64,000 nt of DNA from Candidatus Obscuribacterales bacterium (GCA_019752635.1 JAIELX010000008.1:124001-188000); one strand, 5' to 3'. Positions 33,959-44,155 are shown, counted from the first letter of the stretch. Program-made: numbers and translations. The notes: a model not told the origin generated them from the letters alone.

Positions 33959-34714
33959 TCAGGTGCCCAGTTTGGCTCCAGTTCGCGGGAACTGCGAAGC
34001 GATTGCCTTGCTGCGCTTTATCGCTAAAATCCCCACTTGCTTTTCCGTTATCTGCGCATCCGGAAAGAAGCAGCCGATAACGCTGCCGCCGAACTTGGAG
34101 GCCAAAGGACCAGCCGCACGCTGATCTTCTTCCAGCTGCCTGCAAGAACGCTGGGCTAACAAGACTCCACCATTGCGCAAAAACGGCAATGTCAATTCGG
34201 CTATCAAAGGCAAACTACCGACCGCGCGCGCCGTGGCAAAATCAAACTTTCCACGCAGGTCATCCTGATGCGCCAACGCTTCACTTCTGGCGTTAGCCAC
34301 GAACACGCGATCAGAAAGCCCCAACGAGTCGACAATGTGCTGCAGAAAAACACATTTTTTTGTCACGGAGTCAATAAGAGTAACACTCAAATCTTGCATG
34401 TACACGGCAAGGACAACGCCGGGAAATCCGGCACCGGAGCCAATATCCACCAAGCGCAACTTACGTTCTTTGGCACCGCCGGTAAGCCTGCCTCTGTGTT
34501 CAGCAATCAACGGAACAAGAGTAAGCGAATCCAGAATGTGATCGCGAAGTACCACTTCGAGATCCGCATTTGACACTAGATTCACATTCTTATTGTACTC
34601 TTCCAGTTCCTGGCAGTAACGTACCAGCAAGTCACGAGAGCGCGAATCAAGCGGCGCGCCGATAACTTCGCATTGTCGCTGAAACTTGTCTATCAGTGTC
34701 ACCGAATCAGCCAC
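33959..34714 (-). CDS. rsmG: 16S rRNA (guanine-527-N7)-methyltransferase
   Basis: Methylates G527 of 16S rRNA, the change linked to streptomycin response. It has HILDSL, the SAM motif DIGSGAGFPGVVLAVY, TLIDSVTKKCVFLQ and ATARAVGSLPLI; the C-terminal PRTGAKLGT resembles the usual PR-x-G end. 251 residues is slightly long through inserts near residue 75. The start is GTG at 34714, overlapping the upstream gene's stop (GTGGCTGA), so translation is coupled. Confidence 0.94.
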   Translation of the reverse strand: MADSVTLIDKFQRQCEVIGAPLDSRSRDLLVRYCQELEEYNKNVNLVSNADLEVVLRDHILDSLTLVPLIAEHRGRLTGGAKERKLRLVDIGSGAGFPGVVLAVYMQDLSVTLIDSVTKKCVFLQHIVDSLGLSDRVFVANARSEALAHQDDLRGKFDFATARAVGSLPLIAELTLPFLRNGGVLLAQRSCRQLEEDQRAAGPLASKFGGSVIGCFFPDAQITEKQVGILAIKRSKAIASQFPRTGAKLGT

Positions 34715-35300
34715 GACGTTCTTTATCCTTCGGGTCTCTCCAATGTTCGTTGGTGCGATTAACGAACTCGCTGAAAAACTCCTGACACAACAAAATTAGC
34801 TTGGGACCGTCCAAAAGCTGATCGTGCATGGTCCACAGTACTTGCTTGGTTTCCTGGTCCAGCTTCGCCTTGAGCTTGTAGCGGCCATCGATCCCGAGCT
34901 CATCTAACTTCATGTTAAGCGCCGACGCACCTTCTGTCACCGGATACTCAACGAAGTCAACATCGCCATTGATGGCGCAGACGCCAAACATCCAATCACG
35001 TCGTGTAAAAGTGAAGTATCCAATCTCTTCGTTAACGAAATTGGTGTCATTGGTGCCATATGGCGGCCCTTTAGTTTTCTTCTGAAACTTGCTCATCGTT
35101 ACCCGCAGAGTCGGATAATGCATGTGTTTGTTGAATTCTTCCGTGCAAGTATTCAGCAGCATGTAAAGCTTTTCCACAAAAGGAATCGTAGCTGCGGCAA
35201 CCGCTCGCCGCTCCTCCAGCAATTGGCGCTCTTTTTCTTGCCGATCCATTTCGATCTGGATGGACTGCTCGGCTAGCTCTCTGACCCAGCTAAAATCCAC
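34707..35300 (-). CDS. Unknown protein coupled to rsmG
   Basis: 197 residues, no family recognised. It begins with a long charged helix (ELAEQSIQIEMDRQEKERQL), then a region with FTFTRRDWMFGVCAINGD and a C-terminal helix (LILLCQEFFSEFVNR). Cytoplasmic. GTG start at 35300 with GAGG 7 bases upstream. Its last bases overlap the rsmG start. Confidence 0.78.
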   Translation of the reverse strand: MDFSWVRELAEQSIQIEMDRQEKERQLLEERRAVAAATIPFVEKLYMLLNTCTEEFNKHMHYPTLRVTMSKFQKKTKGPPYGTNDTNFVNEEIGYFTFTRRDWMFGVCAINGDVDFVEYPVTEGASALNMKLDELGIDGRYKLKAKLDQETKQVLWTMHDQLLDGPKLILLCQEFFSEFVNRTNEHWRDPKDKERRG

Positions 35301-35460
35301 GCGACTACCTCAACAACTGCTCCGCCAACATCATAGCAAAATGAAACAGCCCCCTTGCTCGAAATTCGTAGCCAAACAGCTTGCAGATAGTTGCGTTCTA
35401 ATCAAAATACAGGTGTGAAATCAGCCTCAGAAAGGAATAATTTCAACCGGAGGGTTACTA

Positions 35461-35505
35461 ATGCAGCGCATCGAATCGGTGTCTCAGCTAAACAAATGCT
35501 CCTGA
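35461..35505 (+). CDS. Possible 14-codon leader peptide before the FHA gene
   Basis: ATG at 35461 has a strong GGAGG seven bases upstream, but its frame ends after 14 codons at TGA 35503-35505. That TGA lies inside the first codons of the large gene, whose ATG is at 35496, so ribosomes ending here could restart there. Alternatively the site is accidental, and the large gene starts upstream at TTG 35391 or GTG 35415. Confidence 0.35.
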   Translation: MQRIESVSQLNKCS

Positions 35506-38500
35506 ATAGACCAACAAGCGACGGGCGCCCCCAACTGGAATCGAAGATTCTAGCTGCCGCCTTGCGCCAAAGTTTGTCGCGGCGCGACACGGCCGGCATA
35601 CTTCTTGCGCATTCTGAGTTAACCAAGCTCATGGCTGCTCACGGGCAGGACTTTCCCGGTTTGGAGCAGCTACAGTCGGGTCATGTTCCCATTCCCGCGC
35701 TCAGATTTGATGCGCCGCCTGAAGTTGCTCCCGGGCAACAGCCGTCCGATAATAAGGGCGGGGAGAGCACGGAAGCGGCCCCGCCGTATCAAGGGCAAGA
35801 GATATCGGTAGCGGTGGCCGGTGGCATAGCCGCGGGAACCACACCGATGGACTATTTGGATTTTGACGACTCGCCGTCCAAATCCGACGAAACAGACAAT
35901 CTCATCACCAGCGGTGGAGAGGAACTCCCCTCCGGCCGGCTCTCCGGAAGGGTGGCGCCAGATCCTGAATCGCGCTCGTACTACAGCCGACTGGCCGCCA
36001 CGCCGATCGACTCGGCCGAGGTCGTGCATCTGTGCTACATCAGGGCTATTCGCATGTTGTTGCGCTCCCAATACCTCGACGGAAAGGCGAATGCACTAAA
36101 CGCACACGAGTTTAGAAAGCACCTTCGCAACCTGGGCATTGCTTACAACATCCTGTACGATGTCTCGACCCGTTTAGACTACGATTTACGGCTTCTCGGT
36201 CTGAGAGAACCGCTATCCGGCAAGCACCTGACCGTACCGGAAGACGCAAAGACGGACGCCAACGGTAAAGCGAAACTTAGCCTGGTCGAGATTGTGGTAT
36301 TGTCTCGCACCTTTGGAGCCGATACGTTGCTTGCCGCCGTCGATGCGGCAAGATCCCGGCCGGAAGCAGAATTCTGGGAGTATTTGGCGCAAACAGGCGC
36401 ATTTATGCAGGTGGATTTTGAGGCGCTGCACTTGGGCGCCCGCCTGATGAGACACGGGCTTGTAAGCGTAGTTCAATTCGAACAAGCGTTCCAGTCCGTG
36501 CGAAGCAGCGGCTATTCGCTGGAAGCTATCCTTGTTCACAATGGTTGGGTTGATGCTGAGCAACTTCAACTGCTAAACGAAGAGGCAAGGGAATCGGCGG
36601 AACCAGCGTTTCAATTCGTGGAGGTGAAGGTAGATAATGCGCCCAGACCAGCGCACGAAAACATAAAAGTAGGTGGAAACCTGCCATCCTGGGCATCGCA
36701 CATGGATTGGGGCGGGGAAGAAGGCTCGGCGGCGGAAAGCGGGGAAGAACGGGTCGAAGAGCTATCGGCACCACCAGCAGCATCGGCGGAACAAGCTGCG
36801 ACTTCTCAGATATTGGATTACCTGGCCCCCCAAACCAGCTTCGAACCGGAGCCTCTGCCAGACAACTCACAAACCGCCGCATTCGTACCGCAGGAAACAG
36901 CGACACCACTAGCGACACCACAAACATTCACGCAGACAGAGTCCGCCCCGGCGATATTACCGCCCGATATCGCAGAATCTACAATTTCGCTTGATTCGGT
37001 GGTACTAGACTTCAGCTCGGCCGGCGATGAGGAGCTGCCTGCCGACGCGGAACCGAGCCCGGATTTTGCGGAGACTGCTGCGCTAGTTGATTGGGAGCTG
37101 CCTGCTACACCTCAACAAGGCGCAGATCAGGATGCCGCGTCCGAAACCGACTGGAGCATAGTGACCCCGCCCGCCATCATCGCAGGACAGTACGCCCCCG
37201 AACCGGAACCGGCCCGTATCGTCGAGCCGACAAGCCAGACCGACTGGAGCGCCACGTCAGCCGAGAGCACGCCACTGGCAGAAGCAGCACCGGTGCAACC
37301 GCCGCAAACGATGGAACACCAACTGGCACCGGGGGCAACCCTCGGTCCTGACCCGATGGAATCACTGCCAAAACCGATGACTCGAAGCTCTTGGGAAGAA
37401 GCTGTAGCACAGGCCCTGGTCGTGGAACCGACCGGTACGCCGGCATCAAAATCGCCGGATACCGAAGCAACTGCAGTCGCAAGCGAAACCGTGCTGGAAG
37501 CGATTGGCGAAGCCCCTGGTGGCGGCGGTTCATGGGCCTCGGCTGTTGAACAGATACTGGGCCGTGCCGAGAAAGGTACGGACACGCAAGTCGAAGCCGG
37601 CCAAACCGAGAAAGAGAACGTCCAGGAGATTCCCGCGACGATAGAGTTGCCCAAGGAGGAACATCCGCCGGCACTAACAACTCAAAATGCCGGACAGGAA
37701 ACGAAACCCGAAACCGCGGGACCGGCAACAGAGTCCACCGACGTGGCCCCCGAGCGGGAAGTGACGCCCGAAGCCGCGTCCGCTCCGGAGGCAACGCCGG
37801 AAACGATTCCCGATAGTGCATCGCCGGTGAAGGACGCTCGTCGCACCCGCGAAAAACCGGCGAGAAAACCTCGCTCACGCAGAGAAGCAAAAAATCTCAT
37901 TCAACTATCAAAACTGGGCGCCGATTCGCGCACTCACTCCGATGAGGAAGCATCACCGGACGCACCGCAGACCACAGCGGTGCAAACAGAAAGTGCAGTT
38001 GAGTCGCAAGCAGATGCGTCCCAAGATACAGTGGTATCCGAACCGGAAGCTATGCCGGAGACGGACGACACTCAAGAAGCGCCACCATCCGAGATACCTA
38101 ATACCGAAAGAGAAGCACAACCGGTGGACGCTTTGTCATTCTTCAACATGTCCGAAAGTTTTGTCAGCCCCCTTCCCGATGCCGAAAGCAGAGATCAGCT
38201 TCTCTTCGGAGATCCTTTTTCTAACCTTGATTCATCCAGCCTTCTCACCGGGGACGCACGCTCCTCAGACGATCCGACAACGATTGAGCCCCCGTCATCA
38301 ACCAATGCGCAAGAACCGGTCATCTCCTTCGCTCCTCCGAGCAATCAGAGCTCTGAACTACCGGCGCCTGTTGCTGATGTTTCGACCGAAAGACCAGCTT
38401 CGCCGGAACAGTTGCCGCAGCCGACGCCTGTCGTAGTTCCAGTTGCGGAGCCACTCAAAACCAGCGCCACCGTATCTGATGCTGGCGTTATTGATGCTAC

Positions 38501-39677
38501 GCCGGACGAACCACCGGGCTGGTCCAGATACAAACTATTCTTCGGCGAGTCGGAGAAGGCGTTACCGGTTAGCGGCACGATAGCCAGGATCGGTCGTAAT
38601 CGGCAATCGGTCGACATTGCCATCCAGGAACCGGCGGTAAGCCGAGAGCATTGCCAATTGGAAATCGGAGCAGAGGGCGTCTTCTTGAAAGACCTCACCA
38701 GCCGTCACGGCACCTACATCGTTCGCGGCAAGGTGGAGTTTCGCACAAACCACGACAATCCGATGAAGCTAGAGCACGGCGATTGCATTCGATTGGGAAA
38801 ACCGGGCGCACCGGCCTTGGAATGGGTAGATACGCAGCAGCAATACGACGAGAACGCGCCGACCGATTCCTTCGCTGCAATTCCAGGCACCACGGACTAC
38901 GAATCCTTGCGCGATACCGGACCACGGCAGCCAAAAGCGTTCCCCTTGAAACCCGAAGTTCTGACATCGCTGCCGAATGAGTCCGACGACGAAGAAGTGG
39001 CAAAGCCGGAAGACTCGGGAATCAATAAAGTAGACAGCAACCTTGCTGCGGCAGCAACCGCAATGGCAATGTCGTCCGGTCTTGGCAGTGATTCCATCGA
39101 AGCCATTATGGCGGCTATGCTTGGACCAACGGTAAGTGCCCAGACACCATCCTCGGTGCCAAGGCCGGCGCCCGAAGAACAACCCCCTCAACAAGACGAT
39201 GCGGATCTCGCGGCCGCTGCGGCCGCCATGGCAGCTTCATCAGGTCTAAGCAAGGATGCCATCGATTCGATCATCGCTGCGATGCGCAAAGCGAAGCCAT
39301 CCTCACCACGCGAAGCGGATCCCTCCTCCTCCGGGGTTTTAGAAGAAGTATTAGAAGCAGAACCGGCAGCAAACACAAACACAGGGATACCGTCACCACC
39401 GGAGCCACCACACTCAACAGAACCATTGGTGGTCGAGGTACCGCTGGAACCGATTGCGGTTGGTCCCGTCGAATCGAATTCGCCCGACAAGCAGACCGAC
39501 GTCAACGGCAGCCCTGACGGCGAGAAATCCAGCAATGGTTCGCGTACTAGAGCGACAGCCGACAACCCATACGCGGACATAGATGCGCTGATGGCCGCTA
39601 TAGACGCGGAAGTGGCAACGGCCAGAAAGGTTATCGACGAAGACGATCGCAAGCGCAAACGACTGCGCCAATCTTAG
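35496..39677 (+). CDS. Giant FHA-domain protein with disordered linker
   Basis: About 1393 residues. The N-terminal part (~165-390) is helical and contains a segment (ARLMRHGLVSVVQFEQAFQS then ILVHNGWVDAEQLQLLNEEA) resembling the GspE N-terminal-like units of the gene at 60435. Residues ~400-1000 are an acidic Pro/Glu/Ala/Thr-rich linker, surely disordered. An FHA domain follows at ~1010-1100 with the phosphothreonine-binding pattern IGRNRQSVD, SREHCQLE, SRHGTYIVRG. Then come two Ala/Met helical repeats (LAAAATAMAMSSGLGSDSIE and LAAAAAAMAASSGLSKDAID) and a basic end. FHA domains read phospho-Thr, so it is likely a scaffold in Ser/Thr-kinase signalling. Start uncertain (ATG 35496, GTG 35415 or TTG 35391). 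Confidence 0.88.
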   Translation: MLLNRPTSDGRPQLESKILAAALRQSLSRRDTAGILLAHSELTKLMAAHGQDFPGLEQLQSGHVPIPALRFDAPPEVAPGQQPSDNKGGESTEAAPPYQGQEISVAVAGGIAAGTTPMDYLDFDDSPSKSDETDNLITSGGEELPSGRLSGRVAPDPESRSYYSRLAATPIDSAEVVHLCYIRAIRMLLRSQYLDGKANALNAHEFRKHLRNLGIAYNILYDVSTRLDYDLRLLGLREPLSGKHLTVPEDAKTDANGKAKLSLVEIVVLSRTFGADTLLAAVDAARSRPEAEFWEYLAQTGAFMQVDFEALHLGARLMRHGLVSVVQFEQAFQSVRSSGYSLEAILVHNGWVDAEQLQLLNEEARESAEPAFQFVEVKVDNAPRPAHENIKVGGNLPSWASHMDWGGEEGSAAESGEERVEELSAPPAASAEQAATSQILDYLAPQTSFEPEPLPDNSQTAAFVPQETATPLATPQTFTQTESAPAILPPDIAESTISLDSVVLDFSSAGDEELPADAEPSPDFAETAALVDWELPATPQQGADQDAASETDWSIVTPPAIIAGQYAPEPEPARIVEPTSQTDWSATSAESTPLAEAAPVQPPQTMEHQLAPGATLGPDPMESLPKPMTRSSWEEAVAQALVVEPTGTPASKSPDTEATAVASETVLEAIGEAPGGGGSWASAVEQILGRAEKGTDTQVEAGQTEKENVQEIPATIELPKEEHPPALTTQNAGQETKPETAGPATESTDVAPEREVTPEAASAPEATPETIPDSASPVKDARRTREKPARKPRSRREAKNLIQLSKLGADSRTHSDEEASPDAPQTTAVQTESAVESQADASQDTVVSEPEAMPETDDTQEAPPSEIPNTEREAQPVDALSFFNMSESFVSPLPDAESRDQLLFGDPFSNLDSSSLLTGDARSSDDPTTIEPPSSTNAQEPVISFAPPSNQSSELPAPVADVSTERPASPEQLPQPTPVVVPVAEPLKTSATVSDAGVIDATPDEPPGWSRYKLFFGESEKALPVSGTIARIGRNRQSVDIAIQEPAVSREHCQLEIGAEGVFLKDLTSRHGTYIVRGKVEFRTNHDNPMKLEHGDCIRLGKPGAPALEWVDTQQQYDENAPTDSFAAIPGTTDYESLRDTGPRQPKAFPLKPEVLTSLPNESDDEEVAKPEDSGINKVDSNLAAAATAMAMSSGLGSDSIEAIMAAMLGPTVSAQTPSSVPRPAPEEQPPQQDDADLAAAAAAMAASSGLSKDAIDSIIAAMRKAKPSSPREADPSSSGVLEEVLEAEPAANTNTGIPSPPEPPHSTEPLVVEVPLEPIAVGPVESNSPDKQTDVNGSPDGEKSSNGSRTRATADNPYADIDALMAAIDAEVATARKVIDEDDRKRKRLRQS

Positions 39678-39713
39678 CTCCCGCAGCTTCCGCGGCATTC
39701 GCCGTGCGACCGA

Positions 39714-40664
39714 TTACGAACCGGAGATTGGCTGACGCGGTACCGGCATGCCTTCGCGCTGCACATAGGATAGATAAAGTCTCAATATAGTGGAGAGCTG
39801 GTCGCAGACCAACCGCACAACCTTCTGATCACCCGGTTTGTAAGCCTGACCGTTCGGCGGAATCACTACCAGCAGACCTAAGCGCAGCCCGGACGAATCT
39901 ACCGGTTGTGTCATTGCGTTCTCGAACATATGCGTGCTACGCGGAGCATCTTCTTTCAAAGCGGGCAAGCCCAGCTGCATGCCGATTTTGGAAGCGAACG
40001 CCTTTACCGGATTTTCCATGCTCGGTTTAGCAACATCGACATGCATCAATGACCAGGCACCGTGGTTTACCACCAGAGCGGCACCTTGATAATCAGCAAA
40101 GGAACCCAGCAGTACAAAGAGCTTTTCGGCAATTACTTCCAAGTCACCAATATCATCGGCAATCTTACGAACTTCATCAGCGATAGTTGCCTCGAACAAC
40201 AATCTTTCGAGCAACTGGTTAAGCCGGCCATTCACTTCCTCGACACCCGGCGCCTTTTGAGGGTCACCAAGAGCGCGCAAATGGGGACGAGCGCCGCTTT
40301 CAGCCAGCACTTCCCTCACCGCATTAATTAAACTTGAGAAACCAGGCTCCTTAGGGATATAGCGATCCGCACCGGATTTGAGCCCCCAGAAGCGGTCGAT
40401 TGAACCATCCAAGCGTGTGAGCAGGATGACGGGAGTTGACATCAAGTCGGGGTCGCTCTTGACCAGACGGCAAGCTTGATAGCCATTAATGCCGCTCATG
40501 ACCACATCGGAGATGATGATGTCAGGACTCTCATTGTATGCGCGTACCAAGCCCTCTGCGCCATTGCGAGCCGCAATAACTTCGTAGCCTTCGCCCTCAA
40601 GTATCTTTCGGATACTCAATAGCTGCGTGGGGCTATCTTCAATCAACAGAATTCTGTAAGGCAT
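39714..40664 (-). CDS. Response regulator with GAF-like output
   Basis: 316 residues. The receiver domain (1-120) has ILLIEDSPTQ, phospho-acceptor Asp in IIISDVVMSGINGYQ, Thr/Ser switch in VILLTRLDG and Lys in YIPKEPGF. The C-terminal part (~150-310) has no DNA-binding motif and resembles a GAF-type sensor fold (IAEKLFVLLGSFADYQGAAL, LGLLVVIPPNGQAYKPGDQK), so it probably works by protein contact or ligand sensing. ATG at 40664 gives the canonical receiver start. It follows the large membrane gene by 47 bp on the same strand and converges with the FHA gene. Confidence 0.9.
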   Translation of the reverse strand: MPYRILLIEDSPTQLLSIRKILEGEGYEVIAARNGAEGLVRAYNESPDIIISDVVMSGINGYQACRLVKSDPDLMSTPVILLTRLDGSIDRFWGLKSGADRYIPKEPGFSSLINAVREVLAESGARPHLRALGDPQKAPGVEEVNGRLNQLLERLLFEATIADEVRKIADDIGDLEVIAEKLFVLLGSFADYQGAALVVNHGAWSLMHVDVAKPSMENPVKAFASKIGMQLGLPALKEDAPRSTHMFENAMTQPVDSSGLRLGLLVVIPPNGQAYKPGDQKVVRLVCDQLSTILRLYLSYVQREGMPVPRQPISGS

Positions 40665-40711
40665 GTTCAAACACTTTGCTGGTTTTGCCAACACGGATCA
40701 TAGCATCTGAG

Positions 40712-43700
40712 TCACCAAGGAAATCCAAGCTTGTTGTACCCCGAAACCACTGTTCCTGATATTCGGATTTCTGCTTGGCTTGCAAACCGGCGAACAGCAT
40801 CATTGCCATCCTTCGCGAATCGCTTGAGCTCCTGCAGCCGGACATCAGCAGGGGCAACTCGCTCGATGACAGGAAGCAGCGATTCAATCATGGACGGGTT
40901 TCGAGCGAGAATAAGCATGAAGCCGTCTGCAGAGCCTGACAGAAGTGCGCAATTGACGGCGTGAAGGCTGGCAACGTCAAAAGCGTCCATCCCCAGGAAG
41001 TATCTTGTTGCGATCAGATGCGTAGCCGCATTCCATGGGTCAACTATCAAAGCAGAGCGAAGCGTCCGGGGAAATCGATCGTCCTCCAACTCCATGCTCA
41101 TCAGCTGTCCGAGCAATGCCGGTGCCCATCGCGGGCGGGCGCTCAGCGCCGCAGCGAAGTGTTCAGAGGCAATATTGGACTGTTCCTTTATGCTGAAATT
41201 CCACCCCGATAGGAGCTCTGCCACTCCCAAGGAACTTTGATAATCTGGCGATGCCGCAGCGGACGAGAGCGCCCTATCTACAGCCGAGACATTGAATCCA
41301 GCGCTATCGGTGCCGGCCGCCGCGGTTCGCTCCCTTGGAGCGCCGACCAGCTCGCACTGCGCTATCGCAAGGTAATCCGCGGCGGTCGGGTGCGGCGCAG
41401 CCTGAATCGCATCAAGCGTCTTGGCATTCGCTGAATTGCCTTTGCTACGAACCAAGGCGTCATTCCATAGAGTCTGGCTACTCCGTAACGCGAGGGATTC
41501 TTGCGCGAATCTCCGGGCTAGAGGAATATCGCCCAGACTTCCAAATGCCCCTGAGTTTGCCTGGCGAATGAGCGAAACAGCTACATCCGATCGCAGCCTC
41601 AGGTCGCCAGCTTCTTCGAGAAAGTCAAACGGTACCGAGTTTGCTCTAGTAAGTGCCGGCCGCACCATCACATCGTAATTGTTAACGATCAAATGTTCTT
41701 TTGCCGACAAGGATAAGCCGCAGGAGTACTCCAAGGAAGAGGAATCATCAACGTTCAGACGACCGATGTCTGGTTTGCGGTCAGCGTAGTCGTCCAGCGC
41801 CACCTTAACGGTCGCAAGTAAATCGGCACCGGATGTAATACCAGCAAACGGCAACGCTGCAGCATTCTTGTTGGCCAGTTGAATTCTGTCGTTGATCTGT
41901 TTCAACCGAATCTTCTCACTGCCTGTCATCCCGATCAAGATGATCTCGCCGGCACCGGGGACATGACATATATAGGTTTTAGGGAAAACCGATTGAAAAG
42001 TGCGCACAAGCATTTTCAGCTCGTTCTCAGGCATGGCGTAAAGCTGAACCCATTGAGAGCAGACTCCACCCGGCGTCAATCGAGACCGCACAAGCTGCCA
42101 GAACTCTCGCGTGTAAAGATCCGCCGCACCGACGGTCCTCGGCTCCGCCGTTTGGCATGCAATTACGTCCCACTTTCGTTTGCTGGCAGCCAACACATAA
42201 CGCCCGTCGTTCACACGAAAGGTCGGACGAATCACCGGGCCGAATTCAAAGAATGGTTCACGAAACGGTTTCAATTTCGCGGCGGCTTCCAAAACGGCCG
42301 GCTCCAATTCCGCCACAGTCAGGGATTGCAAAAGCCCGAAAGAAAGCATAGCGTCAGCGGTGACACCACTTCCATACCCTATCAATAGTGCATGCTCCGG
42401 TTTCGAACTCAGTGTAATCGCCAAGGCGCCAAGCAACGCATGAGTACTAACATCGCAGCCCGGCGCGATGAGCGAGGGGTCTAGCGGCAATGTTGCTTCA
42501 ACCTTGCCGTCGCTTCTCAGCGAAATTGTGTTTCCTGCCGTGCTGACGGAAATGGTGGCATTCAGGCCCTCTTTGTAGTATTCAAGATTGGGAGATGCGG
42601 AAGCACGCGTACGCAAGTCAAGCATCGTGTCTAAGTCGAGATAGCAAAGTCCGCTGGTAAATGCAGCCTTATTATCCACGGGCGCAAGCACTAAACATGC
42701 AATAGTCAATGCCGTAATCAAAGCAGACGCGGTCAACGCTTTTTTCCGTTCGCCAGTCGCCACTCCAAACAATAGACCAGCGGCGGTGAATATACATGCG
42801 CTCAAAATCACACAGGCACTAATGCCTTGCTCCGTTCTCGCGAACAAAAGCGGCAGCAAGATACCACCACCGGCAATGGCGCCTAAAGCAGATCCCAAAC
42901 AACTCGCAACGTAAAAGCGGCGCGCAATGGCCGGAGAGGTTCCAGCTACGGCAAGAGGAAAGATCAATCCAGCCAATATTGAAACCGGCAGCACAAGGGG
43001 CACGGCCAGTAGCAATCGAGCGAGTATGAACGTTACATCTTCACTGAGACCTCCCTGCACAAATGCGCGAGTAACATCTACTAGCAGCGAAGGAAGAAGC
43101 ACGAACAGCCTGGACGTGGCAGCAATGACCAAACCGCACATTAGCATGATCAGAGAAAGGGGCAGCCCGCGTTTCATCCGAGAAGCCATAATGGCCGAAC
43201 AAGCCAGACCGGCTAGCACAAGAAAGAACACGGAACCGGACGAGTAGACCGTAGAACCGAAGGCCGTTGAAAAAATTCGCGTCCAGGCCAACTCCAGCAG
43301 CATCGTGCCCACGCCACTCAACACAACGAGCGCTTCAACAGCTTGCCGCGGCTGAGTGCCTAAGCCCGGAGAGGGCGCGTCGTTCACCGCGCCTTCCCCG
43401 GCGTTACCGGAGGTTGCTAGTTCTGAGGGAATATGCCGACCTTGCTGAAACGCAACTAAGAAAATGGCGATGTTGATACACGCAGCTATTATTGAAGTAG
43501 TCTGCACGCCAAGAAAGGGAAGCAACAGAAATCCGCCTGCAAGTGAGCCGAGCATGGCACCACTTACGTTGAAAGCGTACAGAATCTTCGATTGATCGCG
43601 CTCTGTTTGCAAGCGAAGATGTTGCAACAACAGCGGATACCCCGTTCCCATAGCCGTCGTCGGCACCAACAGCACAATAAACGCCAGAAGAAATCGGGCG

Positions 43701-44035
43701 ATGCCGGACACACCGTCGAGACCATCAATTGGTACCAAACCGGCAAGCTGTTCGATGCGCTCCCCGGTGAGAATGAAGGGCAAGACCGCTCCCATCGCAC
43801 CGCACACCAGCTCCGAAAGCCCCCACGCTCGAAGCGGACGAGCCTGCATGATTCGCAGTGAAGCCAAATACCCGCCCGCCGCCAGTCCCGCCATGAAAGC
43901 AGCAAGTACACAAGCAGTAGAGAATACATTGGCACCCATGGTGCGAAGCAACAAGCGCGTCCACACCACTTCAAAGATTAGACTGCTCACTCCGGAGAGG
44001 AAAAAGAGCAAGTAGAGCGTTCGCGATGAGAACAT
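40712..44035 (-). CDS. Membrane spermidine-synthase-like protein fused to C-terminal repeats
   Basis: About 1107 residues. Two blocks of membrane helices each start with the same family signature (LSGVSSLIFEVVWTRLLLRT and LSGVGTMLLELAWTRIFSTA), covering ~1-440. A spermidine-synthase-type Rossmann domain follows (~480-720), with HALLIGYGSGVTADAML, VAELEPAVLEAA and LTPGGVCSQWVQLYAM; its acidic aminopropyl-acceptor residues are partly replaced (DVIACQTAEPR), so polyamine synthesis is not assured. The C-terminal ~380 residues are helical and TPR-like. ATG at 44035 has GGAGG 5 bases upstream. Such fused proteins occur in many environmental bacteria; their reaction is unknown. Confidence 0.87.
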   Translation of the reverse strand: MFSSRTLYLLFFLSGVSSLIFEVVWTRLLLRTMGANVFSTACVLAAFMAGLAAGGYLASLRIMQARPLRAWGLSELVCGAMGAVLPFILTGERIEQLAGLVPIDGLDGVSGIARFLLAFIVLLVPTTAMGTGYPLLLQHLRLQTERDQSKILYAFNVSGAMLGSLAGGFLLLPFLGVQTTSIIAACINIAIFLVAFQQGRHIPSELATSGNAGEGAVNDAPSPGLGTQPRQAVEALVVLSGVGTMLLELAWTRIFSTAFGSTVYSSGSVFFLVLAGLACSAIMASRMKRGLPLSLIMLMCGLVIAATSRLFVLLPSLLVDVTRAFVQGGLSEDVTFILARLLLAVPLVLPVSILAGLIFPLAVAGTSPAIARRFYVASCLGSALGAIAGGGILLPLLFARTEQGISACVILSACIFTAAGLLFGVATGERKKALTASALITALTIACLVLAPVDNKAAFTSGLCYLDLDTMLDLRTRASASPNLEYYKEGLNATISVSTAGNTISLRSDGKVEATLPLDPSLIAPGCDVSTHALLGALAITLSSKPEHALLIGYGSGVTADAMLSFGLLQSLTVAELEPAVLEAAAKLKPFREPFFEFGPVIRPTFRVNDGRYVLAASKRKWDVIACQTAEPRTVGAADLYTREFWQLVRSRLTPGGVCSQWVQLYAMPENELKMLVRTFQSVFPKTYICHVPGAGEIILIGMTGSEKIRLKQINDRIQLANKNAAALPFAGITSGADLLATVKVALDDYADRKPDIGRLNVDDSSSLEYSCGLSLSAKEHLIVNNYDVMVRPALTRANSVPFDFLEEAGDLRLRSDVAVSLIRQANSGAFGSLGDIPLARRFAQESLALRSSQTLWNDALVRSKGNSANAKTLDAIQAAPHPTAADYLAIAQCELVGAPRERTAAAGTDSAGFNVSAVDRALSSAAASPDYQSSLGVAELLSGWNFSIKEQSNIASEHFAAALSARPRWAPALLGQLMSMELEDDRFPRTLRSALIVDPWNAATHLIATRYFLGMDAFDVASLHAVNCALLSGSADGFMLILARNPSMIESLLPVIERVAPADVRLQELKRFAKDGNDAVRRFASQAEIRISGTVVSGYNKLGFPW

Positions 44036-44155
44036 GCCAGCCTCCAGCAGCATTATAACCAACCCGTCACAGACTTCGTTCAGTTCAGCCTAATTGGTGG
44101 AAGCGACAGCTACAATGTGGCGGTCGACAGGCTCAGTACACACGTGGAGAAGAGT

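Noticed and set aside
37091..37890. Several long frames inside the FHA gene linker on both strands
   Set aside because: Low-complexity Pro/Glu/Ala coding keeps the other frames open; none has a plausible product.
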